This document shows positions 26,416 through 34,999 of a DNA stretch of 64,000 nt, piece by piece. The notes under the pieces are model-generated. The model was not told the DNA's origin. It saw only the letters and a program-made list of their open reading frames with translations, and ran no database searches. A program made the translations under genes and the position numbers. This DNA is from Elizabethkingia bruuniana (lineage in GTDB: Bacteria > Bacteroidota > Bacteroidia > Flavobacteriales > Weeksellaceae). Each line of letters begins with the position of its first letter. Position 1 is the first letter of the stretch. The stretch lies in contig NZ_CP014337.1 of the NCBI RefSeq assembly GCF_002024805.1, positions 4,030,001-4,094,000 on the forward strand, read 5' to 3'.

Positions 26416-28008
26416 TTACATAGACCTTTTGTGATCCACTATAACGTGGGATTCTTTGATTTGTTTATAATCTGTTCGGAAGCCAACCAGATTTACAGCT
26501 ATATTGTTTTCTTTTGCTGTAATATTTGCAAACTCCTGAATAAGATCTAAAACATCTGTGGCAATATAAGATGTACGCTTTCCGTTAATTGTTACCTGCG
26601 ATCCTGGTTGAATATTCTTCAGGGTCTTTTTGATTGCAGCTTTATTCAGGAAAGATACTTCCTCAGCAAGCTCAATTGTGATAGCATCAGCATCTTCCAA
26701 CTCCTCACGGCTTAGGTAGTAAGCACGTTTCATATTCCCAAGAAGAATAAAGATAATACTGATTACTAAACCAAGAGCTACACCCTTTAACAGGTCTGTG
26801 AAAACGACAGCAAGCATAGTTGCCATAAATGGAATAAACTGATATTTTCCTTTGTCCCAGAAGTGCTTTATTGTTGCAGGTTTTGCCAGCTTATAGCCTA
26901 CAAGGATAAGGACAGCAGCAAGAGTTGCCAATGGAATCATATTTAGGATTGCAGGAATACTTAGTACACATACTAACAATAGTACACCATGGATAATGGC
27001 AGATAATTTGGTTGTAGCACCTGCATTGGCATTCGCTGAACTTCTTACAACTACCGATGTCATAGGTAATCCACCAATAAATGAGCTGATGAGGTTACCA
27101 ATTCCCTGTGCGCGAAGTTCCTGATTGGTATCAGTAATTCTTTTCTTAAAATCCATTCTGTCCGCAGCTTCAATACAAAGAAGCGTTTCGATAGAGGCTA
27201 CAATTGCAATTGTAATACCTGTTACCCATACTGCGGGCATTGTAAAACCAGTAAAGTTTGGAAAGGTAATCAATGCTTTGAAGTCTTCTGCAGATTTCGG
27301 TACAGGAAGCTTCACCAGGTGATCTGTAGTCACAGCTAAAGAGCTTCCGGAAGACGTAAACAACAGATTAATCACAATCCCTGCTGTCACTGCTACAAGA
27401 GCCGCAGGAAGCATTTTTATTTTTTTCAATGCAGGAATTTTGTCCCACACAATCAGAATAGCTATTGAAATTGCAAAAATTAATATTGCTCCCGGATGAA
27501 TTGCAGAGGCGATTTCATTCATATATGGAACAAGATTGAATCCATTGTCAAATAATGTTTGTTTACCTTCATAGTCCTTGTCGAAGCCTAATGCATGAGG
27601 TAGCTGGGTCAGAATAATGATGATCCCGATCCCTGCAAGCATCCCTTCGATAACGGCTGTAGGTATATAATTGGAAATACTTCCGGCTTTTAGGAAGCCT
27701 AAGATTAGCTGAGTAGCTCCGGCGATAATTCCGGCACAAAGAAACAGATCAAATGCTCCTAATTCGGTCACTGAAGCCAGGATGATAGCTGTGAGGCCTG
27801 CGGCAGGACCGGTTACACTGATGTTAGATGTACTGAGAAAGCCTACAATGATACCGCCGATAATTCCGGCAATAATACCCGATAAAGGTGGGGCACCAGA
27901 AGCTAAAGCAATACCTAAACAAAGAGGTAAAGCGACAAGAAAAACAACCAGACCTGATGCAAAGTTGGGTTTAACATCGCTGAATATATTGGTTTTATTT
28001 TGTTTCAT
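26416..28008 (-). CDS. SulP family anion transporter (possible bicarbonate transporter)
   Basis: A 530-residue inner-membrane protein with the SulP core. Signatures include PLCLGIALASGAPP near the N-terminus, SVTGPAAGLTAI in the third helix, and a C-terminal STAS domain (about 430-525). The SulP family carries sulfate, bicarbonate or dicarboxylates. Beta-carbonic anhydrase lies two genes upstream on the same strand, so bicarbonate is the best guess, as for BicA-type transporters; this is inference. The 295 bp upstream of its start hold no gene and presumably its promoter. Confidence 0.85.
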   Translation of the reverse strand: MKQNKTNIFSDVKPNFASGLVVFLVALPLCLGIALASGAPPLSGIIAGIIGGIIVGFLSTSNISVTGPAAGLTAIILASVTELGAFDLFLCAGIIAGATQLILGFLKAGSISNYIPTAVIEGMLAGIGIIIILTQLPHALGFDKDYEGKQTLFDNGFNLVPYMNEIASAIHPGAILIFAISIAILIVWDKIPALKKIKMLPAALVAVTAGIVINLLFTSSGSSLAVTTDHLVKLPVPKSAEDFKALITFPNFTGFTMPAVWVTGITIAIVASIETLLCIEAADRMDFKKRITDTNQELRAQGIGNLISSFIGGLPMTSVVVRSSANANAGATTKLSAIIHGVLLLVCVLSIPAILNMIPLATLAAVLILVGYKLAKPATIKHFWDKGKYQFIPFMATMLAVVFTDLLKGVALGLVISIIFILLGNMKRAYYLSREELEDADAITIELAEEVSFLNKAAIKKTLKNIQPGSQVTINGKRTSYIATDVLDLIQEFANITAKENNIAVNLVGFRTDYKQIKESHVIVDHKRSM

Positions 28009-28303
28009 AATATTAATTTTAATGATGGATCAACACCTTATGTAAAGACATAAAATATTTACCAGCATATCATATATAGAATATGTTGAACCAGAGATTG
28101 TTTCAATACTTTTGATATTGAAATGACTGATACATTATACCTGAACTGAGTACAAGTATGTTTTTATTGAAAAATTTGAGAATTCATGGATTAGTTTTTT
28201 TTCGCTTGAAAAATAATGATATGAAGATCGATTCTCAATAAATCAATAAAAAGAAAAATTAATTTGGATAAAAAGCTTTGTGTAAAAGCTGTGAAAGAGT
28301 GTA

Positions 28304-28585
28304 TTATGCCTCCGGAGGAGGGGAAAATATCATAAGAAGGGGATCTACACGTTTGCTATCGTCGTAAAGAACAAATGCTTTCTTGAGATTGTGGTCCCTA
28401 TGTATTTTTTGAATTTGCAAAGGCTCGCTGTGTAACTGCTCTTCACTCATTCGTTTGATTTTTACTTCTTCTTCAGAAAGGTTTTGTGACATAGTAGGTA
28501 GATCCCAATCCATTAGTTTGGCAATACTCGGTAGTGCCATGAAATTGAGAAAAACTCCTAATATGATAATACTTATATATTTCAC
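28304..28585 (-). CDS. small exported or membrane-anchored protein, unknown
   Basis: A 93-residue protein with a hydrophobic N-terminus (about 1-23, signal peptide or anchor) and then a charged segment with no domain I recognise. The C-terminus ends in SPPPEA. It lies 61 bp after the carbonic anhydrase gene and before the SulP gene, all on one strand, so it may be part of that unit. It is a plausible gene because of its signal sequence and position, but there is no functional evidence. Confidence 0.6.
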   Translation of the reverse strand: MKYISIIILGVFLNFMALPSIAKLMDWDLPTMSQNLSEEEVKIKRMSEEQLHSEPLQIQKIHRDHNLKKAFVLYDDSKRVDPLLMIFSPPPEA

Positions 28586-28646
28586 TTTCTGAAAATGAAG
28601 ACTTTATAATGCAAAAATAATGCAAAAATTAATTCACTGATGTTAA

Positions 28647-29309
28647 TTATTTATTACGCATCATCCAATCAGAATTGGTAAGATCGTAAATTTTTTGGAT
28701 GTCTTTCAGGATGTTTTCAAAATCAATCTCTAAATCAATTAATTTTCCTGTTCTCAAATCGAATACCCATCCGTGTACAATAGGGAAATTTTCAGTGATA
28801 TATCTTTCCTGTACACAAGCCATTTTGATAACGTTGATACACTGCTCCTGAACGTTTAGCTCAACAAGACGGTCGTATCTTTTGTGCTCGTCTTTAATAG
28901 AATCTAGTTCTGCTTGGTGAATTCTGTAAACATCACGAATGTTTCTTAACCAAGGATTTAAAAGTCCTAAATCCTGAGGAGTCATAGCAGCCTTAACACC
29001 TCCACAGTTGTAGTGTCCACATACAATAATGTGCTTTACTTTTAAATGTTCTACAGCGTACTGAATAACAGAAGTAGAGCTCATGTCTAAAGTGTTCACA
29101 ACATTGGCAATGTTACGTGTAACGAATACTTCCCCTGGTTTAGCGCCCATTAGTTCTTCAGCAGTAGCTCTACTGTCTGAGCAACCAATGTAAAGGTACT
29201 CCGGAGTTTGTGTTGCGGCAAGATTTGTAAAGAAATCTTGATCCTGAGAGAGTTTGCTCTCTACCCATTTCCGATTGTTCTCGAAAATTTGTTCATAAGA
29301 ATTTGACAT
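28647..29309 (-). CDS. can: beta-class carbonic anhydrase
   Basis: A 220-residue zinc enzyme that interconverts CO2 and bicarbonate. Zinc ligands are C43, H99 and C102 (CSDSR; HYNCGG), with the catalytic dyad D45-R47. The stretch GAKPGEVFVTRNIAN and length match the Can/CynT-type family. It is first in a same-strand group with the small exported protein and the SulP transporter, which suggests joint inorganic-carbon supply for carboxylases. Confidence 0.95.
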   Translation of the reverse strand: MSNSYEQIFENNRKWVESKLSQDQDFFTNLAATQTPEYLYIGCSDSRATAEELMGAKPGEVFVTRNIANVVNTLDMSSTSVIQYAVEHLKVKHIIVCGHYNCGGVKAAMTPQDLGLLNPWLRNIRDVYRIHQAELDSIKDEHKRYDRLVELNVQEQCINVIKMACVQERYITENFPIVHGWVFDLRTGKLIDLEIDFENILKDIQKIYDLTNSDWMMRNK

Positions 29310-29434
29310 AAATAAAAAATTAAAATTTATTGGGGCTAAAAATATGCAAAATCTGATAGAAAAATTCTATAATTTATCAGGTTTAATATTTTTTTAACAT
29401 GATATCACTTTACCAGTCAGTATTTCGCATAAAA

Positions 29435-29458
29435 AAAGCAACAATACATTGTTGCTTT
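29435..29458 (-). terminator. terminator of ugd
   Basis: An 11-bp inverted repeat (AAAGCAACAAT / ATTGTTGCTTT) with a 2-nt centre, followed on the minus strand by a T7 run. Confidence 0.8.
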
Positions 29459-29466
29459 AGAATTAT

Positions 29467-30786
29467 CTAATTTTCTGATTGTACAGTTTTACGTCCAATA
29501 CTTTTGTAAAAGAAACCATGTTTGGATGGTAACTCAGTAGAGAACATATTACGTCCGTCGAATATAGCTTTGTTTTTTAACTTTTTTGCTATTAGTTCGA
29601 AGTTCGGGTTCTTAAATTCCGGCCATTCAGTACAGATTAACAAAGCATCTGCACCTTCCAAAGCGGAATACATATCTTTTGCATAGCTAATTTTGTCACC
29701 AAGAATCTTTTGTACATTGCCTTCAGCAATACTGTCAAAAGCTATAACTTCAGCACCTTTTTCAAGTAATAAAGCGATATTGTCTAAAGAAGAAGCCTCA
29801 CGGATATCGTCGGTATTTGCTTTAAAAGCTAATCCCCACACTGCAATTTTTTTACCTTGTATGTTTCCGTTGAAATATTCCTCGATAGCAGGAACCAGAA
29901 TTGTTTTTTGTTTTTGGTTAGTTTCTTCAGTGGATTTTAAGATTTCGAAATCGAATCCCTGTTCGCTACCACTTTTTATCAGTGCTTTTACATCTTTAGG
30001 AAAACAGCTTCCTCCATATCCGATTCCCGGGAATAAGAAACGATGTCCGATTCTGTTATCAGATCCCATTCCTAATCTTATTTTGTCAACATCAGCCCCT
30101 ACCATTTCACAGAAGTTAGCAATTTCATTCATGAAGGTAATTTTTACGGCTAAGAATGAGTTGGCTGCATATTTGGTCAGTTCGGAAGATTTTTCATCCA
30201 TGTAGATGATTGGAATACCGATATTGCTAAAAGGCTCGTACAGATTCGCCATCAAATTTTTAGCTCTTTCGGAGCTGGTGCCTATAACAACCCTGGAAGG
30301 ATTCATACAGTCTTCAACAGCATAGCCTTCTCTTAAAAATTCAGGATTAGAAACTACATCAAATTCTACGGATGCAAATGCTGCAATAGTCTCCCTTACT
30401 CTGTCAGCAGTTCCTACCGGAACAGTACTTTTATTTACGATAACTTTGTAATCCGTAATTAGCTTACCAATATTTTCAGAAACGTTCAGGACGTATGAAA
30501 GATCTGCTGAGCCGTCTTCTCCCGGAGGGGTTGGAAGCGCAAGAAAAACAATTTCAGATTGATCCAAAGCTTCTTTAAGATCTGTCGTAAAATGTAAACG
30601 TTCTGCCTGAATGTTTCTTAAAAATGTTTCCTCCAGATTAGGCTCATAAATCGGAACAATTCCGTTCTTCATGCCCTCTACTTTCTTTTCATCAATGTCT
30701 ACGCAGAAAACTGAATTCCCCAGTTCTGCCAGACATGTTCCGGTAACAAGGCCTACATAGCCCGTTCCAACTATCGTAATATTCAA
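29467..30786 (-). CDS. ugd: UDP-glucose 6-dehydrogenase family protein
   Basis: A 439-residue NAD-dependent nucleotide-sugar dehydrogenase that makes UDP-glucuronate for surface polysaccharide. The Rossmann motif is GTGYVGLVTG (7-16). The catalytic Cys261 sits in GYGGSCFPKD, with NPEFLREG and the KSSELTKYAANSFLA helix also present. The start codon is a TTG (complement of 30784-30786), placed directly before the Rossmann strand; no in-frame ATG is nearby. A -7 TAATTTTG (complement of 30812-30819) lies 25 nt upstream. It follows the GH97 gene by 68 bp. UDP-ManNAc dehydrogenase is an alternative but less likely. Confidence 0.9.
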   Translation of the reverse strand: MNITIVGTGYVGLVTGTCLAELGNSVFCVDIDEKKVEGMKNGIVPIYEPNLEETFLRNIQAERLHFTTDLKEALDQSEIVFLALPTPPGEDGSADLSYVLNVSENIGKLITDYKVIVNKSTVPVGTADRVRETIAAFASVEFDVVSNPEFLREGYAVEDCMNPSRVVIGTSSERAKNLMANLYEPFSNIGIPIIYMDEKSSELTKYAANSFLAVKITFMNEIANFCEMVGADVDKIRLGMGSDNRIGHRFLFPGIGYGGSCFPKDVKALIKSGSEQGFDFEILKSTEETNQKQKTILVPAIEEYFNGNIQGKKIAVWGLAFKANTDDIREASSLDNIALLLEKGAEVIAFDSIAEGNVQKILGDKISYAKDMYSALEGADALLICTEWPEFKNPNFELIAKKLKNKAIFDGRNMFSTELPSKHGFFYKSIGRKTVQSEN

Positions 30787-30811
30787 TGTTTTGTCTTTAA
30801 AAGATAATATG

Positions 30812-30819
30812 CAAAATTA
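30812..30819 (-). promoter_or_regulatory. -7 element of ugd
   Basis: TAATTTTG on the minus strand, an exact TAnnTTTG match in the 68-bp gap between the GH97 and ugd genes. It suggests ugd is transcribed separately. Confidence 0.4.
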
Positions 30820-30854
30820 CTAAATAAACTAATCTGTATTTCGCTTTTTTGTGC

Positions 30855-32963
30855 TTATTTGATTTCTTTAATACTTATTCCAATACCTCCGCTTGGAGCC
30901 AGTCTTTTTTTCAGAATAGTAGCGGAGGATACTTTTTGTTTATTTATTTTATAATCTATTGTACTGGTTTTCCAGTCAGCATTCTTTCCGTCTTCATAAA
31001 TAATAGCTTCAAAATTTCTCCCTTTTGGTAAAAAGCTAAGATTAATTGTTGCTGTTCTTTCATTTTCATCAGTGATACCACCAACAAACCATTCATTTTT
31101 ATTTTTTGCCTTACGTGCAATCGTAATGTAATCTCCGGGTTCAGCTTCCAGAATATAAGTGTTGTCCCAGTCTGCTGCTACATCTTTGATGAATTGGAAG
31201 GCATCCATGTGTTTTTTGTAATTTTCTGGAAGGTCAGCGGCCATCTGTAGTGGGCTGTATAAAGTTACATAGAGCGCTAATTGTTTTACCAGGGTTGTAC
31301 TAAGCCTGGCTTTGTTTTTACCATATACGGAAAGATCTCCCTGGAAAATCCCAGGCGTGTAATCCATAGGGCCACCCATTAATCTTGTGAAAGGCAGGAT
31401 GGTGGTGTGATCGGGGTTGTTTCCGTTGAAAGACTCAAATTCAGTTCCTCTCGCAGACTCCTGAGCTATCCAGTTAGGATAGGTTCGAGATCGTCCGGTG
31501 GGTCTTACTGCTTCATGGGAGTTTACCATAATTTTGTACTGCGCCGCCTTTTGAGCTACAAAGTTATAATGATTGACCATCCATTGTCCGTCATGATATT
31601 CACTTCTTGGAATAATGGGACCAACATATCCAGTTTTTACAGCTGTATATCCATACTTATTCATGAAAGAAAATGCATCATCCAATTGTCTTTCGTAGTC
31701 GGCTGCTGAAGAGGTCGTTTCATGATGCATGATTATCTTTATGCCTTTTGCTTTCGCATAAGCCTGTAATTCTTCTACATTGAAGTCCGGATAGGCTTTT
31801 GTAAAGCTGTATATTTTTTCCTTTCCATAAGCCCAGTTGTCTTCCCAACCTTCATTCCAGCCTTCGACAAGTATGGCATCAAATCCATTTTCAGCGGCAA
31901 AGTCTATGTATTCTTTCACGTGCTGGGTATTGGCCCCATGATGTTGGTTAGGTTTTAGTCGGGTGTAATCTGTTTCTCCAATTATAATATCCTGATTGTC
32001 GCTATAAGCCCAGGTAGATCCTCCTCCTGTAAAGTATTCCCACCAGACACCAATGTATTTTGTAGGCTTTATCCATGATGTGTCTTCAATTTTGCTTGGG
32101 TCGTTTAGATTTAGGATAAGTTTAGAGGCGAGTATGTCGCGTGCATCGTCACTGACCACGATAGTTCTCCATGGAGTATTCATCTGAGTTTGTATGTAGG
32201 CTTTTTCGCCATTTTTATTAGGGGTAAGATGAGTGCTTAATTTATAGTTCTTATCATCTACATTCAGATGCATAGCGGGATAATCGACCAATGCAGCTTC
32301 ATGAATGTTGATATATAAACCATTATCAGCTTTTAACATGAGCGGCGTTTGTACAGCCAGGTTTTTTGATGGCGCTTTTGCTGCTAAAGGCTCATCTCTT
32401 GCGGTCTCTATTAGTGAAGATATTTCGGAAATTCTAGAGGTCGTAATTCGGAATTCGTTAGTGTCATAATCTGCAGGAATCCAGAAAGCTTTGCAGTTCT
32501 GGGCCAGATTGAATTCTGAAAGCTCTTCGTCTATACGAAAGTGTCTTAGGTCTTTTTGAATTGGAAATTCGTATCTGAATCCCAGGCCATCATTAAAAAG
32601 CCTAAATCTGATGTTGAGTTGATATCCGGTTTTGGCTTGCTGTAAAGAAATAAGCATCTCATTATGATTGTCTCGGATTGTTTTTTGCTCGCCTAATACA
32701 GGGTTCCATGATGTATCGGAGGAGGAAAATTGTGTGTTGGTTATTTTAAAGCTTTCTGCAAAAGAAGTTGGGCTGCTAATTAAAAAGCCAAGCTTGCTAC
32801 TTTTTACTACATCTTTATTTTTATATTTCAATCTGTAATAGGCTTCGCCTTTCTCATTTAGTAAAAAGCTGAGGGTAAGATTTTTGTCAGGAGATTCCAG
32901 CTTTTGAGCCTGAATGAAAACTGAAATAAATAGTATGAGAAAGCAGGCTGTAAAATGCTTCAT
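30855..32963 (-). CDS. glycoside hydrolase family 97, inverting alpha-glucosidase (SusB-like)
   Basis: A 702-residue exported enzyme (signal peptide to about residue 20) with a beta-sandwich N-domain and a TIM-barrel catalytic domain. The Glu residues reported as catalytic or Ca-binding in Bacteroides SusB (194, 439, 508, 526, 532) all have counterparts here at a constant shift of 24: E170, E415 (MHHETTS), E484 (NSHEAVRPTG), E502 and E508 (QESARGTEFES). Retaining GH97 members have Asp at the position of G445 (VKTGYVG), so this one should be inverting and act on alpha-glucans or maltooligosaccharides in the periplasm. No susCD pair is adjacent. Confidence 0.92.
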   Translation of the reverse strand: MKHFTACFLILFISVFIQAQKLESPDKNLTLSFLLNEKGEAYYRLKYKNKDVVKSSKLGFLISSPTSFAESFKITNTQFSSSDTSWNPVLGEQKTIRDNHNEMLISLQQAKTGYQLNIRFRLFNDGLGFRYEFPIQKDLRHFRIDEELSEFNLAQNCKAFWIPADYDTNEFRITTSRISEISSLIETARDEPLAAKAPSKNLAVQTPLMLKADNGLYINIHEAALVDYPAMHLNVDDKNYKLSTHLTPNKNGEKAYIQTQMNTPWRTIVVSDDARDILASKLILNLNDPSKIEDTSWIKPTKYIGVWWEYFTGGGSTWAYSDNQDIIIGETDYTRLKPNQHHGANTQHVKEYIDFAAENGFDAILVEGWNEGWEDNWAYGKEKIYSFTKAYPDFNVEELQAYAKAKGIKIIMHHETTSSAADYERQLDDAFSFMNKYGYTAVKTGYVGPIIPRSEYHDGQWMVNHYNFVAQKAAQYKIMVNSHEAVRPTGRSRTYPNWIAQESARGTEFESFNGNNPDHTTILPFTRLMGGPMDYTPGIFQGDLSVYGKNKARLSTTLVKQLALYVTLYSPLQMAADLPENYKKHMDAFQFIKDVAADWDNTYILEAEPGDYITIARKAKNKNEWFVGGITDENERTATINLSFLPKGRNFEAIIYEDGKNADWKTSTIDYKINKQKVSSATILKKRLAPSGGIGISIKEIK

Positions 32964-33092
32964 GAGGTTTTCTGTTTGTGGTTAATTAGATGGGTGAAGT
33001 TACAAAAAAAGCCTTTTGAAGAATAATTGTTTGGTTTTGAATGTTTTTCGTGCAGATATTTTTTATTAAAATGTTGGTTTTCTGCGTGTATG

Positions 33093-33124
33093 TTTGTGAT
33101 TTTCAAAATAAAAAACTATATTTG
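33093..33124 (+). promoter_or_regulatory. promoter of the rimP-nusA-infB operon
   Basis: TTTG (33093-33096), a 20-nt spacer, then TATATTTG (33117-33124), a near-ideal Bacteroidota promoter. Transcription would start near 33131, giving a leader of about 65 nt. Confidence 0.65.
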
Positions 33125-33148
33125 CAGAAGTTTTACGGAATTCAATGC

Positions 33149-33175
33149 AAAGGCCTTCGGAAGAAAGCCTTTTTT
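33149..33175 (+). promoter_or_regulatory. terminator-like hairpin in the rimP leader (candidate attenuator)
   Basis: Stem AAAGGC / GCCTTT with a 12-nt loop containing CTTCGGAAG, followed directly by a run of T (33170-33175), 20 nt before the rimP ATG and downstream of the predicted transcription start. It looks like an intrinsic terminator that would stop the operon before its first gene unless read through. Confidence 0.45.
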
Positions 33176-33195
33176 CGTAGACATAACAATGAAAT

Positions 33196-33663
33196 ATGGA
33201 ATTTAGGGAGCGCGTACAAGAATTAGTGGATCAGTACCTTGCAACAAGGGAAGATTTGTTTTTAATTGAACTTAAAATTTCTGCAGATAGCAATATTACA
33301 GTTATTATTGACGGAGACCAGAGTGTAAGTCTTCAGGATTGTCTGGATGTTAGCCGTGCAGTAGAATTTCAGTTAGACAGAGAAGAGCATGATTTTAGTC
33401 TTCAGGTAATGTCACCAGGACTTTCAGAACCGTTGAAGTTACCAAGACAATTTGCTAAAAATATTGGAAGAGAACTGGATGTATTGTTGAATGATGATAC
33501 AAAAATTCAGGGTGAATTAAAGATTGTTGGTGAAGATTCAATTACCTTAGAGCTGAAATACAGACGTCCTAAGCTTGTAGGGAAAGGTAAAGAAGATGTA
33601 ATAGAAGACCGGATAATTCCATTGACTGAAATTAAAAAAGCCCTTGTGGTAATTAAATTTTGA
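33196..33663 (+). CDS. rimP: ribosome maturation factor RimP
   Basis: A 155-residue assembly factor for the 30S subunit. The N-terminal alpha/beta domain (VIIDGDQSVSLQDCLDVSRAVE, given here by its position 33-54) and the linker MSPGLSEPLKLPRQF lead to an SH3-like C-domain (ELDVLLNDD to the end), as in the family. It is the first gene of rimP-nusA-infB, with nusA 22 bp downstream. The longer frame starting at 33041 has a hydrophobic, non-homologous extension and is in another frame. Confidence 0.93.
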   Translation: MEFRERVQELVDQYLATREDLFLIELKISADSNITVIIDGDQSVSLQDCLDVSRAVEFQLDREEHDFSLQVMSPGLSEPLKLPRQFAKNIGRELDVLLNDDTKIQGELKIVGEDSITLELKYRRPKLVGKGKEDVIEDRIIPLTEIKKALVVIKF

Positions 33664-33685
33664 TTGAAAAAGATAAATAAAAAAG

Positions 33686-34933
33686 ATGAGCAATATAATA
33701 AACAATATAGCGTTAATTGAATCCTTTGGGGATTTTAAAGATGAAAAAGGGATCAGTAAGATTGACCTTATGGCGATTATTGAAGATTCACTTAAGACTC
33801 TTTTAAGAAAAAGATACGATTCAGATGATCACTTTGATGTTATTGTAAATCCTGATAAAGGAGATTTCCAGATTTTCTTAAACAAGAGAATTGTTGAGGA
33901 TGAAATGTCAGAAGATGATGATCTTGAAATTGAAATTTCTGAAGCTAAGAAAATCGATCCGACTTTCGAAGTAGGAGAAGAATTTACTCAGGAAATTCCG
34001 GTTGCACAGTTAGGAAGAAGAAATATTCTTACATTAAAACAAATCCTGGCAACTAAGCTTCAGGAACATAATAATGCAATGTTATATGATCAATTCCGTG
34101 ATAGGATTGGTGAAATTGCAGTAGGAGAAGTACACCATATTCGTCACAAACATGTAATTTTGTTAGATGATGAAGGGAATGAATTTATTTTACCAAAAGA
34201 AAATCAGATTCCTTCAGACTTCTTTAGAAAAGGAGATAGCGTACGTGCAGTAATCGAAAGTGTAGACTTTAAAGGTTCTAAACCTCAGATTATTGTTTCC
34301 AGAACTGCTCCTAAATTCTTAGAAAAATTATTAGAACTTGAAATTCCTGAAATCCAGGACGGAACTATTATCCTGAAGAAAGTAGTTAGAATTCCAGGTG
34401 AAAAGGCGAAAATTGCTGTTGACGCTTACGATGACAGAATTGACCCTGTAGGAGCTTGTGTTGGGGTGAAAGGATCAAGAATTCATGGAGTAGTAAGAGA
34501 GCTTCGTAATGAGAATATTGATGTGATTCAATGGTCTAAAAATCCTGAGATCTTAGTGAAGAGAGCTCTAGGAAATGTTAATATTCAGAAAGCTGATATG
34601 AACGAAGAGCAGTCGCATGCTTTAGTATATGCTCCGGCAGAAGAGATCTCCAAAATTATTGGGAAACAAGGACAGAATATACGTCTTGCATCTTGGTTAA
34701 CAGGATATAATATCGATGTATACAGAGATAAGGAAGAAGGTGACGATGTTGAGTTAGTAGAATTTGCTGACGAGATCGAAGAATGGATCATTAATGAGTT
34801 TAAAAAAGTTGGTCTTGATACTGCAAGAAGTGTACTGGATAAAGAAACAGCTGCATTGGTGGGTATGACTGATCTTGAGTTAGAAACCATTGAGGAAGTA
34901 AAACAAATATTGAGAGACGAATTAGACGACTAA
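33686..34933 (+). CDS. nusA: transcription termination/antitermination factor NusA
   Basis: A 415-residue RNA-polymerase-binding protein. The N-terminal NusA domain (about 1-125; ALIESFGDFKDEKGISK, EDSLKTLLRKRY) is followed by the S1 domain (about 130-200), then two KH domains (DPVGACVGVKGSRIHGVVRE; KIIGKQGQNIRLAS). It lacks the acidic repeats of the E. coli C-terminus, as is normal in Bacteroidota. It lies in the operon with rimP and infB; in E. coli NusA regulates this operon's own leader, which makes the leader hairpin here relevant. Confidence 0.96.
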   Translation: MSNIINNIALIESFGDFKDEKGISKIDLMAIIEDSLKTLLRKRYDSDDHFDVIVNPDKGDFQIFLNKRIVEDEMSEDDDLEIEISEAKKIDPTFEVGEEFTQEIPVAQLGRRNILTLKQILATKLQEHNNAMLYDQFRDRIGEIAVGEVHHIRHKHVILLDDEGNEFILPKENQIPSDFFRKGDSVRAVIESVDFKGSKPQIIVSRTAPKFLEKLLELEIPEIQDGTIILKKVVRIPGEKAKIAVDAYDDRIDPVGACVGVKGSRIHGVVRELRNENIDVIQWSKNPEILVKRALGNVNIQKADMNEEQSHALVYAPAEEISKIIGKQGQNIRLASWLTGYNIDVYRDKEEGDDVELVEFADEIEEWIINEFKKVGLDTARSVLDKETAALVGMTDLELETIEEVKQILRDELDD

Positions 34934-34999
34934 TCTGGATCTTAACCCAATTTTTATAATAATTACGAATTTAAAAATTCAAAAGAACGAATATTTTTT

